Shown here: in pieces, positions 26,136-34,614 of the stretch
How the letters are laid out: the number at the start of each line of letters is the position of its first letter
Numbering within the stretch: the stretch's first letter is position 1
Assembly (NCBI RefSeq): GCF_000069225.1
Contig: NC_010407.1
Location: forward strand, 620,001-684,000
Length of the DNA: 64,000 nt
Origin: Clavibacter sepedonicus
Lineage (GTDB): Bacteria; Actinomycetota; Actinomycetes; Actinomycetales; Microbacteriaceae
Direction of reading: 5' to 3'
Program-made: the position numbers and the translations under genes
Notes under the pieces: generated by a model
Databases searched by the model: none
What the model saw: the letters and a program-made list of their open reading frames with translations, nothing else
Told to the model about the DNA's origin: nothing

Positions 26136-26807
26136 TCAGACGAGGCGCGCCTCCACGGCGCCCTGCCGGTTCCAGAGGTCCGTCCATTCCGTGCCGAGCT
26201 CGCGCACGAGCCCGCGGAGGGTGGGCAGCGACAGGCCGACGACCGTGCTCGGGTCGCCCTGGATCCGCTCGATGAAGGCGGCGCCCAGGCTGTCGATGGT
26301 GAACGACCCGGCGACCAGCAGCGGCTCGCCCGTCGCGACGTAGGCGTCGATCTCCGCGTCGGTGATGTCGGCGCGGAAGCGCACGTCCGCGACGGCCGCG
26401 CGCCCGATGCCGCGCACGATGCGGCCCTCGGCCACCTCGATCAGCCAGTGCCCGGAGTGCAGCCGCCCCTCGCGGCCGCGCTGCGCCCGCCAGCGCTCCG
26501 TGGCGCGCGCGACCGTGTGCGGCTTGCCGTGCACGACGCCGTCGATCTCGAAGGCGGAGTCGCCGCCGAGCACGAGGCCGGTGAGGGGCGCGCCGGCGAC
26601 GAGCTGCCCGACGACCGCCTCCGCCTTGGAGCGCGCGAGCAGCTGCACCATGTCCTCCGGTCCGAGCGGTCCCCGCTGCGCCTCGGTGGCCGCGACCGCC
26701 GCGGGCTCGTCGACGTCGGAGGGCAGCACGACGGGCTCGATGCCGGCGGATCGCAGCAGGGCCAGGCGGGCGGGGGAGGTGGAGGCGAGGTGGAGGCGCG
26801 TGGTCAC
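26136..26807 (-). CDS. maf: Maf-like nucleotide pyrophosphatase
   Basis: House-cleaning nucleoside triphosphate pyrophosphatase of the Maf/HAM1 fold, 223 aa. The N-terminal LASTSPARLALLRSAGI carries the SxSPxR signature, and the catalytic Asp lies in VLGGDSAFEIDG. The segment FTIDSLGAAFIERIQGDPSTVVGLSLP is the conserved C-terminal core. The GTG at 26807 is chosen because the signature begins five residues later. It lies in a convergent pair with the hypothetical gene and is divergent from the RNA methyltransferase. Confidence 0.9.
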   Translation of the reverse strand: MTTRLHLASTSPARLALLRSAGIEPVVLPSDVDEPAAVAATEAQRGPLGPEDMVQLLARSKAEAVVGQLVAGAPLTGLVLGGDSAFEIDGVVHGKPHTVARATERWRAQRGREGRLHSGHWLIEVAEGRIVRGIGRAAVADVRFRADITDAEIDAYVATGEPLLVAGSFTIDSLGAAFIERIQGDPSTVVGLSLPTLRGLVRELGTEWTDLWNRQGAVEARLV

Positions 26808-26891
26808 GGGGACATGGTGGCACGCGGATCCGGGCCCCCGGCCGCACGCCCCGTGTGTCCGTGCCGCCTCCGTGTGTGTCAGGGTTGCGGG

Positions 26892-28139
26892 ATGGGTGAG
26901 CAGGTGGGCCGCGAGGTCGAGGTGGACGTGACGAACATGGCGCACGGAGGGGTCTCCGTCGCCAGGCACGACGGTCGGGTGATCTTCGTCTCGGACGCGA
27001 TCCCCGGCGAGCGGGTGCGCGCGCGCATCACCGAGGACTCCAAGAAGTCGTTCTGGCGCGCCGACACGGTCGAGGTGCTCGACGCGTCGCCGCACCGCCG
27101 ACCGCACGTGTGGGCCGAGGCCTCCGTCGACCGCGCCCCCGAGGACCGCGTCGGCGGCGCCGAGCTCGGCCACATCCGCCTCTCCCACCAGCGCGAGCTC
27201 AAGCGCCAGGTCGTCGTCGACTCGCTCTCCCGCATGGCGCACGTCGACCACGACGTCCGGGTGCAGGCGCTCCCCGGCGACGACGAGTCCGACGGGCTCG
27301 GCTGGCGCACGCGCGTCAGCCTGCACGTGGCCGACGACGGCACGGTCGGCCCGTACGCGTCGCGCTCGCACCGCGTGATCCCCGTGCAGTCGCTGCCGCT
27401 CGCCACCGCCGGCGTCAACGGCGCGGCGCCCTTCGGCCAGCGCTTCCCCGGCGTCGAGGGCATCGACCTCGTCGCGCCCTCGGACGGCCACGTCCGCATG
27501 CTCCTCATCGACGGCAAGGCGCAGCGCCGCGACACCATCACCGAGCGCGTCCGCGACCGCGAGTTCAAGCTCGAGGCCGGCGGCTTCTGGCAGGTGCACC
27601 GCCGGGCGGCCGAGACGCTCTACGACGCCGTCCAGTCGTCCATCGACGAGGCCCTCTTCGATCCGCGCGCCGCCAACCTCGACCTCTACGGGGGAGTCGG
27701 GCTGCTGGCCGCCGCCGTGGGAGACCGGTTCGGCGACACCACGCGGATCACGAGCGTCGAGAGCGACGAGGTCGCCACCGAGTTCGCCGGCGACAACCTG
27801 GCGGAGTGGGTGGGCGCCGCGTCCCTCACGTCGCGCGTCGACCGCTACCTGCAGCAGCTGGCACGCGAGGCGACCCCCGCCGAGCGCCGTCGCCTCCAGG
27901 GCGCGACCGTCGTGCTCGACCCGCCGCGCGCGGGGGCGAAGAAGCCCGTCGTCGACGCGCTCGCCGAGCTGCACCCGGCGCAGGTCGTCTACGTGGCGTG
28001 CGATCCCGTCGCGCTGGCCCGCGACGTGGCGCTGTTCGCCGAGCGCGGCTACGAGCTCCGCTCGGTGCGGTCGTACGACCTCTTCCCGCACACCCACCAC
28101 GTCGAGAGCGTGGCCGTGCTGGTGCCCGCCGGCTCCTGA
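26892..28139 (+). CDS. TrmA/RlmD-type class I SAM RNA methyltransferase with TRAM domain
   Basis: Methylates C5 of uridine in tRNA or rRNA; 415 aa. An N-terminal TRAM RNA-binding domain (about 5-65, VTNMAHGGVSVARHDGRVIFVSDAIPGE) precedes a Rossmann domain. That domain has the SAM loop LDLYGGVGLLAAAVG, the VVLDPPRAG motif and the nucleophile cysteine in VVYVACDPVALARD. Iron-sulfur cysteines of the RumA type are not evident. Which uridine is modified cannot be told. The ATG at 26892 is supported by the TRAM start; no ribosome-binding site is obvious. Confidence 0.88.
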   Translation: MGEQVGREVEVDVTNMAHGGVSVARHDGRVIFVSDAIPGERVRARITEDSKKSFWRADTVEVLDASPHRRPHVWAEASVDRAPEDRVGGAELGHIRLSHQRELKRQVVVDSLSRMAHVDHDVRVQALPGDDESDGLGWRTRVSLHVADDGTVGPYASRSHRVIPVQSLPLATAGVNGAAPFGQRFPGVEGIDLVAPSDGHVRMLLIDGKAQRRDTITERVRDREFKLEAGGFWQVHRRAAETLYDAVQSSIDEALFDPRAANLDLYGGVGLLAAAVGDRFGDTTRITSVESDEVATEFAGDNLAEWVGAASLTSRVDRYLQQLAREATPAERRRLQGATVVLDPPRAGAKKPVVDALAELHPAQVVYVACDPVALARDVALFAERGYELRSVRSYDLFPHTHHVESVAVLVPAGS

Positions 28140-28237
28140 CCGGGGGATCCGCCGCCGAGGGGTGGCGGCAGCCGGGCGATACAGTGGGCGAGGCGGCTGT
28201 CGGAGCTCGACGGCGCCACGCGACGAGGGGGATCCGG

Positions 28238-28942
28238 ATGACCGAGACCATGCAGGGATCCGACCAGGCGGCCGAGGGCCGCCCGCCCGTCCGCGTCGCC
28301 GTCGTCGACGACCACGAGTCGGTGCGGCTCGGGCTCAAGGCCGCGTGCCTCGACGCTGGGTTCGAGTTCATCCTCGCGGCCGCGAACGCCCGCGAGCTCG
28401 TCGAGGGCCTGGTGGGTCGGGAGTGCGACGTGGTCGTGCTCGACCTCTCGCTGGGCGACGGCTCGTCCGTCACCGACAACGTCAAGGCCGCGCAGGGCAC
28501 GGGTGCCGCGGTGCTCGTCCACAGCATCGCCGACCGCGTCGCGAGCGTCCGCGAGGCGCTCGCCGCCGGCGCCGCGGGCGTGATCCCGAAGTCCTCGGCC
28601 ACGCAGACCGTGATGGCCGCCGTCGCCACCGTCGCGCGCGGCGACGTGCTCAACAACCTGGAGTGGGCCACCGCCATCGACGCGGACCGCGACTTCGCGA
28701 AGGCCCAGCTCGGCCGGCGCGAGCGCGACGTGCTGCACCTCTACGCATCCGGCCTGCCGCTCAAGCTGGTGGCGCAGCAGCTGGGCATCGCGAACAGCAC
28801 GGCGCGCGAGTACCTCGACCGGATCCGCGTCAAGTACGTCGAGGTCGGCCGCCCCGCCCCCACCAAGGTCGATCTGCTCCGCCGCGCCGTGGAGGACGGC
28901 ATCCTCCCCGGCCTGGACCAGGACGGCGGCGATGGCCGCTAG
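28238..28942 (+). CDS. NarL/FixJ-type response regulator
   Basis: DNA-binding output of a two-component system, 234 aa. The receiver domain has acidic Asp24-Asp25 (VVDDHES) and phospho-acceptor Asp69 (CDVVVLDLSLGDG), with Lys in VIPKSS. The C-terminal LuxR-type helix-turn-helix reads LGRRERDVLHLYASGLPLKLVAQQLGIANSTAREYL. A GAGGGGG ribosome-binding site precedes the ATG. The stop codon TAG lies inside the target duplication of IS copy 2, which separates this gene from its histidine kinase. Confidence 0.93.
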   Translation: MTETMQGSDQAAEGRPPVRVAVVDDHESVRLGLKAACLDAGFEFILAAANARELVEGLVGRECDVVVLDLSLGDGSSVTDNVKAAQGTGAAVLVHSIADRVASVREALAAGAAGVIPKSSATQTVMAAVATVARGDVLNNLEWATAIDADRDFAKAQLGRRERDVLHLYASGLPLKLVAQQLGIANSTAREYLDRIRVKYVEVGRPAPTKVDLLRRAVEDGILPGLDQDGGDGR

Positions 28943-28943
28943 G
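28938..28943. repeat. Target-site duplication GCTAGG, left of IS copy 2
   Basis: GCTAGG precedes the element and recurs at 30012-30017. Its TAG is the regulator stop codon, so the regulator is intact. Confidence 0.9.
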
Positions 28944-30011
28944 TGTACTGGGTCATGACGTTGGTGACACTCGGGCCGCGGGCGTGAGCCCGTGGCTTGA
29001 GTGGATTCGTTCAGTGTTGTAGTGCTCGATGAAGGGGTCAAGCGCGTCGGCCCGGTGTTGGTTGCTGGTGAAGGGTTGCCGGTAGGCCCACTCGGTCGCG
29101 AGGGTCCGGTTGAAGCGCTCGACCTTGCCGTTCTGCCAGGGGCAGTGCGGGCGGATGAACTTCTGCCGCGCGCCCAGGTCCTGGACGGCGTTCTTGAACG
29201 CGGTCGAGTGCCGGTAGGCGAACGCGTTGTCCGTGATGACCCGCTCGATCCGGGTGATCCCATGCCCGGCGAAGTACGCCGCTGCGCGGGTCAGGAACCC
29301 GGCCGCGGTCGCGCCTTTCTCATCGGGATGGATCTCCGCGTAGGCGAGACGGGTGTGGTCATCGACCGCGGCATGGACGTAATCGAACCCGATCCCGCGG
29401 CCGCGGACCTGCTCGCTGCGCCCGTGGACCCGCCAGCCGCCTCCGTCCGGGATCCTCCCGAGCTTCTTCACGTCCACGTGGATCAGATCACCCGGATGCT
29501 CGTGCTCATACCGGTGCGCCGTTGACCGGGATGCCCGGATCACGGCCCCGGTGACGGGGTCCAACCATGCCAACGGCGGCGCCCCGTGCCGGCGCAGGAT
29601 GCGGGAGATCGTGCGGGATGGAACACCTGTCACCGGCGCCAGCCGCGCAGGACCCGCCCGCAACTGGGCCCGCGCTTCCAGCACGGCCCGTTCCCGCTCC
29701 GGGCTCGTTCGCCTCGGTACTGACCGGGGCCGCGATGACCGATCCGTCAGCCCTCGCAGCCCCTCGGCACGGAACCGGTTCACCCATCGATGCGCGCACT
29801 GCCGCGACACCCCCAGCTCCCGCGCGACGTGCGCGACCGGCCGACGATCCTCCACCACCCGCCGCACGAGGAGAACCCTCCCGTGAACCGTCAGACGAGC
29901 ATTACCGTGGGACATCGAGGCCTCCTGGCGATGGTTGAACTGAACAGCTCCATCAAGCCAGGAGGCCTCTTCACACGCCCCGAAGTGTCACCAACGTCAT
30001 GGCCGAGTACA
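28944..30011 (-). mobile_element. IS481-family insertion sequence, copy 2 (1068 bp)
   Basis: Same length, orientation and nearly the same sequence as copy 1, with TGTACT...AGTACA ends; its terminal repeats match at 26 of 28 positions. Flanked by the 6-bp duplication GCTAGG, again of NCTAGN form. It lies between a response regulator and its histidine kinase, which would be about 40 bp apart without it. Different duplications at the two copies show independent insertions, not a composite transposon. Confidence 0.93.
28953..29915 (-). CDS. IS481-family DDE transposase, copy 2
   Basis: 320 aa, identical to copy 1 where compared except His218 in place of Arg218. Catalytic Asp148, Asp229 and Glu266 are intact, as are the AGGAGG site and its masking inverted repeat. 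Only a handful of silent changes were noticed against copy 1, so the two copies share a recent ancestor. Confidence 0.95.
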   Translation of the reverse strand: MSHGNARLTVHGRVLLVRRVVEDRRPVAHVARELGVSRQCAHRWVNRFRAEGLRGLTDRSSRPRSVPRRTSPERERAVLEARAQLRAGPARLAPVTGVPSRTISRILRRHGAPPLAWLDPVTGAVIRASRSTAHRYEHEHPGDLIHVDVKKLGRIPDGGGWRVHGRSEQVRGRGIGFDYVHAAVDDHTRLAYAEIHPDEKGATAAGFLTRAAAYFAGHGITRIERVITDNAFAYRHSTAFKNAVQDLGARQKFIRPHCPWQNGKVERFNRTLATEWAYRQPFTSNQHRADALDPFIEHYNTERIHSSHGLTPAARVSPTS

Positions 30012-30017
30012 GCTAGG
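30012..30017. repeat. Target-site duplication GCTAGG, right of IS copy 2
   Basis: Right member of the 6-bp duplication; see 28938-28943. Confidence 0.9.
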
Positions 30018-30050
30018 CCTCCGGCCAGCGCGCCGCCCTCCGCGGCTCCC

Positions 30051-31352
30051 GTGACGCGCGCCATCGCCGGCGCCCCACCACGCACCCCCGACAACCCCAT
30101 CAGCCTCGCCCGCATCGAGACGATCCTCGGTCGCGGCGCGGGTGCGTTCGGCCTCCTCTTCGCCCTGCAGTCGCTGCAGGTCATCAGCGAGCAGCTGGAC
30201 GCCATGCGCCCGGCCTGGAGCATCGCCTTCCTGCTGGTGTTCTTCGGCAGCCTCGTCTGGACGTGCGTCGCCGGCGTGATCCGCCGCGGGGTCGTGCCCG
30301 CGCACGCGACCGTCGCCCTGGTCTTCGTGCTCGCGCTCGCGACGTGGCCGTTCGCGATCGTCCCGGAGACCCTCGCGACCGTCCCGCAGCCGTTCCTCTA
30401 CCAGGAGCTCACGGTCGCGACGACGTGCGCGGCGATGGCCTTCCGCCTGTGGATCGCCGTGATCTACACGGTCGCGGTGCCGCTCGGGCTCGGCTTCATG
30501 GAGGTGGTGCTGCGCCACGGAGTCATCACGCCGCTCGACTCGTTCCTGCAGGTCCTCTACTCGATCATCTTGGGCGGATCCGTCCTGATGATCGTCACGG
30601 TGCTCCGCCAGGCGGCCCTCGGCGTCGACTGGGCGCAGGGCACGGCGCTGACGCGCTACTCGCACGCGGTGCGGCAGCACGCCACGGAGGTGGAGCGCGT
30701 GCAGGTCGACGCGATCGTGCACGACAGCGTCCTCACGACGCTGCTCTCGGCGGCCCGCACCGGGGATCCGGCCGCCCGCACGCTCGCCGCCACGATGGCC
30801 GCCAACGCGATGGGGCACCTGGCCGCCGCGGAGCAGGGCACCGACGACGACGCCTCGGTGCCGCTTCGCGCCGTCGCGAAGCGCATCGTCGACGCCGCAT
30901 CCGCGCTCTCCGCGCCGTTCGTCCTCGAGACGCGCGACCTCGGCGCGCGCACGGTCCCGGTGGCCACCGCGGAGGCCATCTACTCCGCGGCGGTGCAGGC
31001 GATGATGAACAGCCTCCAGCACGCGGGCACCTCGGCCGAGACCATCACCCGGATGCTCGTCATCTCGGGCCACGGCGACGAGGGCGTGGCGATCGACGTC
31101 GTCGACGACGGCGTCGGCTTCGACCAGCGCCGCATCCCCACGGAGCGCCTGGGGCTCCGCGTGTCCATCAAGGAGCGCGTGGCGCAGGCGGGCGGGCTCG
31201 TCACGATCGACTCGGCGCCGGGGGAGGGCACGGCGGTGCGGATCCGCTGGCCCGCCCCGGTCGACGCCGCGGCGCTCACGGTCCCTCCCCTCCCCGACGA
31301 CCTCGACGCGCAACCGCTCGAGCGTCCCGAACGCGAGAGGGGCGACCGGTGA
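30051..31352 (+). CDS. NarL-type sensor histidine kinase
   Basis: Membrane sensor kinase, 433 aa. About six hydrophobic segments (residues 30-190) form an integral sensor. They are followed by a dimerisation helix with the phospho-acceptor His224 in VDAIVHDSVLTTLL, then a HATPase domain with the N box AAVQAMMNSLQHAG, G1 VVDDGVGFD and G2 SAPGEGTAVRI. The GTG at 30051 is the likely start; the frame is open back into IS copy 2, so a fused start inside the element is possible. Its regulator lies on the other side of the IS, and a GTGA overlap couples it to a kinase-like partner. Confidence 0.88.
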   Translation: MTRAIAGAPPRTPDNPISLARIETILGRGAGAFGLLFALQSLQVISEQLDAMRPAWSIAFLLVFFGSLVWTCVAGVIRRGVVPAHATVALVFVLALATWPFAIVPETLATVPQPFLYQELTVATTCAAMAFRLWIAVIYTVAVPLGLGFMEVVLRHGVITPLDSFLQVLYSIILGGSVLMIVTVLRQAALGVDWAQGTALTRYSHAVRQHATEVERVQVDAIVHDSVLTTLLSAARTGDPAARTLAATMAANAMGHLAAAEQGTDDDASVPLRAVAKRIVDAASALSAPFVLETRDLGARTVPVATAEAIYSAAVQAMMNSLQHAGTSAETITRMLVISGHGDEGVAIDVVDDGVGFDQRRIPTERLGLRVSIKERVAQAGGLVTIDSAPGEGTAVRIRWPAPVDAAALTVPPLPDDLDAQPLERPERERGDR

Positions 31353-32371
31353 TCGTCGTCCCGCGCTCCATCGTCCTCGGCCTCGCCGCCCTCTTCTCGG
31401 CGTACCACGTGGTGCTCGCGCTCGTCGCGATCTCCGCCCCCGCTGATCCGGCCGTCACGCTCGTCGCGGTCGCGCTCTACCTCGTCGCCACGCTCATGAG
31501 CCTCTGGCCGACGAGCCCCACGGTCATGCCCGTGTGGCTCGCGTCCTTCAACCTCGCCGTGGCGACCGTCGTGCCCGTCCTGGTGACCAGCCAGCTCGCG
31601 CCCGGACCTCTCGCCCCGTTCACCACGTGGCACGTCGCCGCCGTCGGCACGCTGATGACCATCACGTCCGCCCGCCGGAGGCAGGGCTTCGCGTGGTCGG
31701 GCATCGTCATCCTGGCGGCCCAGACGGTGCTCTGGGGCGGGCCGGCCGGTCTCGTCGCCTACGGCGTCACGGGCAGCGCGCTGTGGGTCGCCGTCTCGCA
31801 CGTGCTGGCGCACGCGCTCGCCAAGGCCGCGCGCGACGCCCGGCAGTTCCACCGCGCCGAGCGCGAGGCCGCGGACTGGCAGGCCGCGCAGGAGGCGCAC
31901 CTCTACGAGCGCCAGTTCCGGCTCCGCCAGACGAGCCGCATGGCGGTCCCCATGCTCCGCCGCATCGTGGAGACCGGCGGCGACCTCTCCCCGGAGGAGC
32001 GGCAGGAGTGCCTCTACCTCGAGGGCGCGATCCGCGATGAGATCCGCGGGCGCACGCTGCTGAACGACGCGGTGCGCGAGCAGGTCATGCTCGCCCGGCG
32101 TCGCGGGACGGTCGTCACGCTCCTCGACGAGGGCGGCATCGACGACCTCGACGACACCACGCGCGACGTCGTGCTCGACCGGCTGGCCGCCGCCATCCGG
32201 GACACGCAGGCGGACAAGATCATCGCCCGCACGGTGCCCGAGGGATCCGACACGGCGATCACCGTCGTCGGCCTCAGCGTGGCGGGCGACGGCAGCGCGA
32301 GCCTCCTGGGCAGCGACGACCTGGACGACGAGGTCGACCTGTGGCTGGAGATCCCAAGGCCGCGCATCTGA
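31349..32371 (+). CDS. Kinase-like membrane protein lacking catalytic boxes
   Basis: 340 aa. Four to five hydrophobic segments (about 5-150) precede a long charged helix (ARQFHRAEREAADWQAAQEAH) and a C-terminal region placed like a kinase core. The LEGAIRDEIRGRTLLNDAV segment resembles the helical part of NarL-type sensor kinases, but no phospho-acceptor His and no glycine-rich ATP boxes can be found. It is translated with the kinase through a GTGA overlap. It may be a degenerate kinase that forms a heterodimer with the upstream kinase or modulates it; that is inference. Confidence 0.7.
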   Translation: MIVVPRSIVLGLAALFSAYHVVLALVAISAPADPAVTLVAVALYLVATLMSLWPTSPTVMPVWLASFNLAVATVVPVLVTSQLAPGPLAPFTTWHVAAVGTLMTITSARRRQGFAWSGIVILAAQTVLWGGPAGLVAYGVTGSALWVAVSHVLAHALAKAARDARQFHRAEREAADWQAAQEAHLYERQFRLRQTSRMAVPMLRRIVETGGDLSPEERQECLYLEGAIRDEIRGRTLLNDAVREQVMLARRRGTVVTLLDEGGIDDLDDTTRDVVLDRLAAAIRDTQADKIIARTVPEGSDTAITVVGLSVAGDGSASLLGSDDLDDEVDLWLEIPRPRI

Positions 32372-32411
32372 GGCGCCGGCCGCCGGTGGCGCGCAGTCCG
32401 CTGGTGGTGCT

Positions 32412-32458
32412 GAGAGGCGCGGGGGCCGGTGCATCCACCGACCGCCCCCGCGCCTCTC
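32412..32458 (+). terminator. Strong hairpin terminator of the two-component operon
   Basis: A perfect 15-bp stem (GAGAGGCGCGGGGGC with its complement) closes a 17-base loop that itself holds a 5-bp stem (CGGTG/CACCG). It starts 41 bases after the last gene of the operon. Confidence 0.88.
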
Positions 32459-32663
32459 CGGTCATCCCGATGACCCGAGCATCGAGATGATCCGCCCCCT
32501 GGCGCCGTCTGCTCACCACAGATGGACGACGCCGTGTTGACTGACCCGCGATGCAGGTCCCCCAGCACGTCGAGTCTCACGGAGCGGGGGAGGCGGGCCA
32601 AGTCGTCATTTGCGAGGACACAGCCTGTGGCGAACGCACCCCGCGGGATCGTCGCCGACCCGG
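32459..32663. other. Intergenic stretch, no supported gene
   Basis: About 200 bp between the operon terminator and the 3' end of the carboxylase epsilon gene. It is somewhat less GC-rich than its surroundings (for example GTCATTTGCGAGGACACAGC). Reading frames cross it, but none has a start, ribosome-binding site or recognisable product. It may be a gene remnant or the leftover of an old insertion. Confidence 0.4.
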
Positions 32664-32897
32664 TCAGCCGGAGAAGCCGCGCCAGCGACCGGGACCCGGC
32701 ACGAGCGTGCCGCGGACGCCGCGCTGCGAGCGCTGCCAGGCGTCCGGCACCCGACGCGCGGGCTGCTCGGCGGCGGGCTGCGCCGCCAGCGCCGCGATGA
32801 CCGCGGTGGCGGCGGCGAGCTCCTCCTCCGTGGGGGAGCCGCCGAGGACGCGGAATCCGCCCCCCGCGGCGCCAGCCGACCCGTGCGCGTCGGTCAC
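32664..32897 (-). CDS. Acyl-CoA carboxylase epsilon subunit
   Basis: Small accessory subunit of actinobacterial acyl-CoA carboxylases, 77 aa. It has the family pattern of a short [23 protein letters not shown] helix region and a C-terminal Trp-Arg-rich tail ([10 protein letters not shown]...RWRGF). In this family it binds the alpha-beta complex and raises activity. The GTG at 32897 overlaps the beta stop by four bases (GTGA), so it is made with its partner. Confidence 0.85.
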   Translation of the reverse strand: MTDAHGSAGAAGGGFRVLGGSPTEEELAAATAVIAALAAQPAAEQPARRVPDAWQRSQRGVRGTLVPGPGRWRGFSG

Positions 32898-34507
32898 AGC
32901 GGGATGTTCCCGTGCTTCTTGGGCGGCAGGCTCGCGCGCTTGGTGCGCAGCGCCCGCAGGGCCTTGACGACCGACGCGCGCGTGGCGGCCGGCTGGATGA
33001 CGTTGTCGAGCTCGCCGCGCTCGGCCGCGAGGAACGGGCTCGCGACGTTGTACGTGTACTCGTTGGCGAGCCGGGTGCGGACCGCCGCGACGTCCTCGCC
33101 GGCCTGCTCGGCGCCCTTGATCTCGCCGCGGTAGAGGATGTTGACGGCACCCTGTCCGCCCATCACCGCGATCTCGGCCGTCGGCCACGCGAGGTTGATG
33201 TCGGCGCCGAGCTGCTTGGATCCCATGACGATGTAGGCGCCGCCGTAGGCCTTCCGCGTGATGACGGTGACGAGCGGAACGGTCGCCTCGGCGTACGCGT
33301 ACAGCAGCTTCGCGCCGCGGCGGATGACGCCCGTCCACTCCTGCTCGGTGCCGGGCAGGTACCCGGGCACGTCCACGAGCGTGAGGATCGGGATGGAGAA
33401 CGCGTCGCAGAACCGCACGAACCGGCTGGCCTTCTCGCCCGCCTCGATGTTGAGCGTGCCGGCCATCGCGTTCGGCTGGTTGGCGACGATGCCGACTGAG
33501 CGGCCTTCGACGCGCGCGAACCCGACGATGATGTTGGGCGCGAACAGCGGCTGCGTCTCGAGGAACTCGCCGTCGTCGACGATGAGCTCGATGATCGTCT
33601 TCATGTCGTACGGCTGGTTCGGGCTGTCCGGGATGATCGTGTCGAGCTTGCTGTCCTGCGCCGTTATCTCGAGGTCCGCCGTGCGCGGGAACTCCGGCAG
33701 CTCCGCGAGGTTGTTGTCGGGCAGGAACCCGAGGAGGGTGCGCGCGTAGTCGAGCGCGTCGTCCTCGTCGCTCGCGAGATAGTGCGCGACGCCGGAGACC
33801 TTGTTGTGGGTGAGCGCACCGCCGAGCTCCTCGAAGCCGACCTCCTCGCCCGTGACCGTCTTGATGACGTCGGGGCCCGTGACGAACATGTGGCTGGTCT
33901 TGTCGACCATGATCACGAAGTCGGTGAGCGCCGGGGAGTACACGGCACCGCCCGCTGCCGGGCCCATGATGAGCGAGATCTGCGGGATGACGCCCGAGGC
34001 GCGCGTGTTCAGGCGGAAGATCTCGCCGTACTTGCCGAGCGCGACCACGCCCTCCTGGATGCGCGCGCCGCCCGAGTCGAGGATGCCGATGATGGGGACG
34101 CCCGTCTTGATGGCGAGCTCCATGACCTTGATGATCTTCTCGCCCGCGACCTCGCCGAGGGATCCGCCGAAGATCGTGAAGTCCTGCGAGTAGACGGCGA
34201 CTTGTCGGCCGTTGATGGTGCCCGTGCCCGTGACGACCGAGTCGCCGTAGGGCCGCTTGGTGTCCATGCCGAACGCGTGCGTGCGGTGGCGGACGAACTC
34301 GTCGAGCTCGACGAACGACCCGTGGTCGAGCAGCTGGTCGATGCGCTCGCGGGCGGTCATCTTGCCGCGCGCGTGCTGCTTCTGGATGGCGGCCTCGCCG
34401 CTCGCGGTGACGGCCTCGTGGTAGCGCCGCTTCAGGTCGGCGAGCTTGCCCGCGGTCGTGTACATGTCCGGGGCGCCGGCGTCCTCGTCTGGCTCGTGTG
34501 AAGTCAC
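32894..34507 (-). CDS. accD: Acyl-CoA carboxylase beta subunit (carboxyltransferase)
   Basis: Transfers carboxyl from biotin to acetyl- or propionyl-CoA; 537 aa from the GTG at 34507. Crotonase-fold oxyanion segments are both present: [10 protein letters not shown] in the N-half and the C-half [18 protein letters not shown]. The residue after GDIN/ADIN that tunes acyl length was not assigned, so acetyl versus propionyl use is open. A -10 box TACAGT at 34515-34520 is seven bases from this GTG, which supports a leaderless start; ATGs at 34513 and 34531 are alternatives. The alpha subunit is encoded at 23.7-25.5 kb. Confidence 0.95.
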   Translation of the reverse strand: MTSHEPDEDAGAPDMYTTAGKLADLKRRYHEAVTASGEAAIQKQHARGKMTARERIDQLLDHGSFVELDEFVRHRTHAFGMDTKRPYGDSVVTGTGTINGRQVAVYSQDFTIFGGSLGEVAGEKIIKVMELAIKTGVPIIGILDSGGARIQEGVVALGKYGEIFRLNTRASGVIPQISLIMGPAAGGAVYSPALTDFVIMVDKTSHMFVTGPDVIKTVTGEEVGFEELGGALTHNKVSGVAHYLASDEDDALDYARTLLGFLPDNNLAELPEFPRTADLEITAQDSKLDTIIPDSPNQPYDMKTIIELIVDDGEFLETQPLFAPNIIVGFARVEGRSVGIVANQPNAMAGTLNIEAGEKASRFVRFCDAFSIPILTLVDVPGYLPGTEQEWTGVIRRGAKLLYAYAEATVPLVTVITRKAYGGAYIVMGSKQLGADINLAWPTAEIAVMGGQGAVNILYRGEIKGAEQAGEDVAAVRTRLANEYTYNVASPFLAAERGELDNVIQPAATRASVVKALRALRTKRASLPPKKHGNIPL

Positions 34508-34514
34508 CCGCATC

Positions 34515-34520
34515 ACTGTA
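34515..34520 (-). promoter_or_regulatory. -10 box TACAGT for the carboxylase beta-epsilon unit
   Basis: TACAGT on the minus strand, seven bases before the GTG at 34507; no ribosome-binding site. The divergent birA promoter lies about 85 bp away. Confidence 0.45.
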
Positions 34521-34602
34521 CCGGCGGGCATGGACCCCGCACTTGTGGACCACGCACAGAAGACCGCGCGTCCGGGGTGCGATGTCCTCCTGGTCCGCTC
34601 GG

Positions 34603-34608
34603 TACGGT
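34603..34608 (+). promoter_or_regulatory. -10 box TACGGT, leaderless birA
   Basis: TACGGT is followed by six bases and the birA ATG at 34615; no ribosome-binding site. Confidence 0.5.
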
Positions 34609-34614
34609 GGCGGC

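Noticed and set aside
15991..30011. Composite transposon bounded by the two IS copies
   Set aside because: The copies are in the same orientation and could in principle mobilise the segment, but each has its own different 6-bp duplication (TCTAGC and GCTAGG). The 12 kb between them are ordinary housekeeping genes, so two independent insertions fit better.
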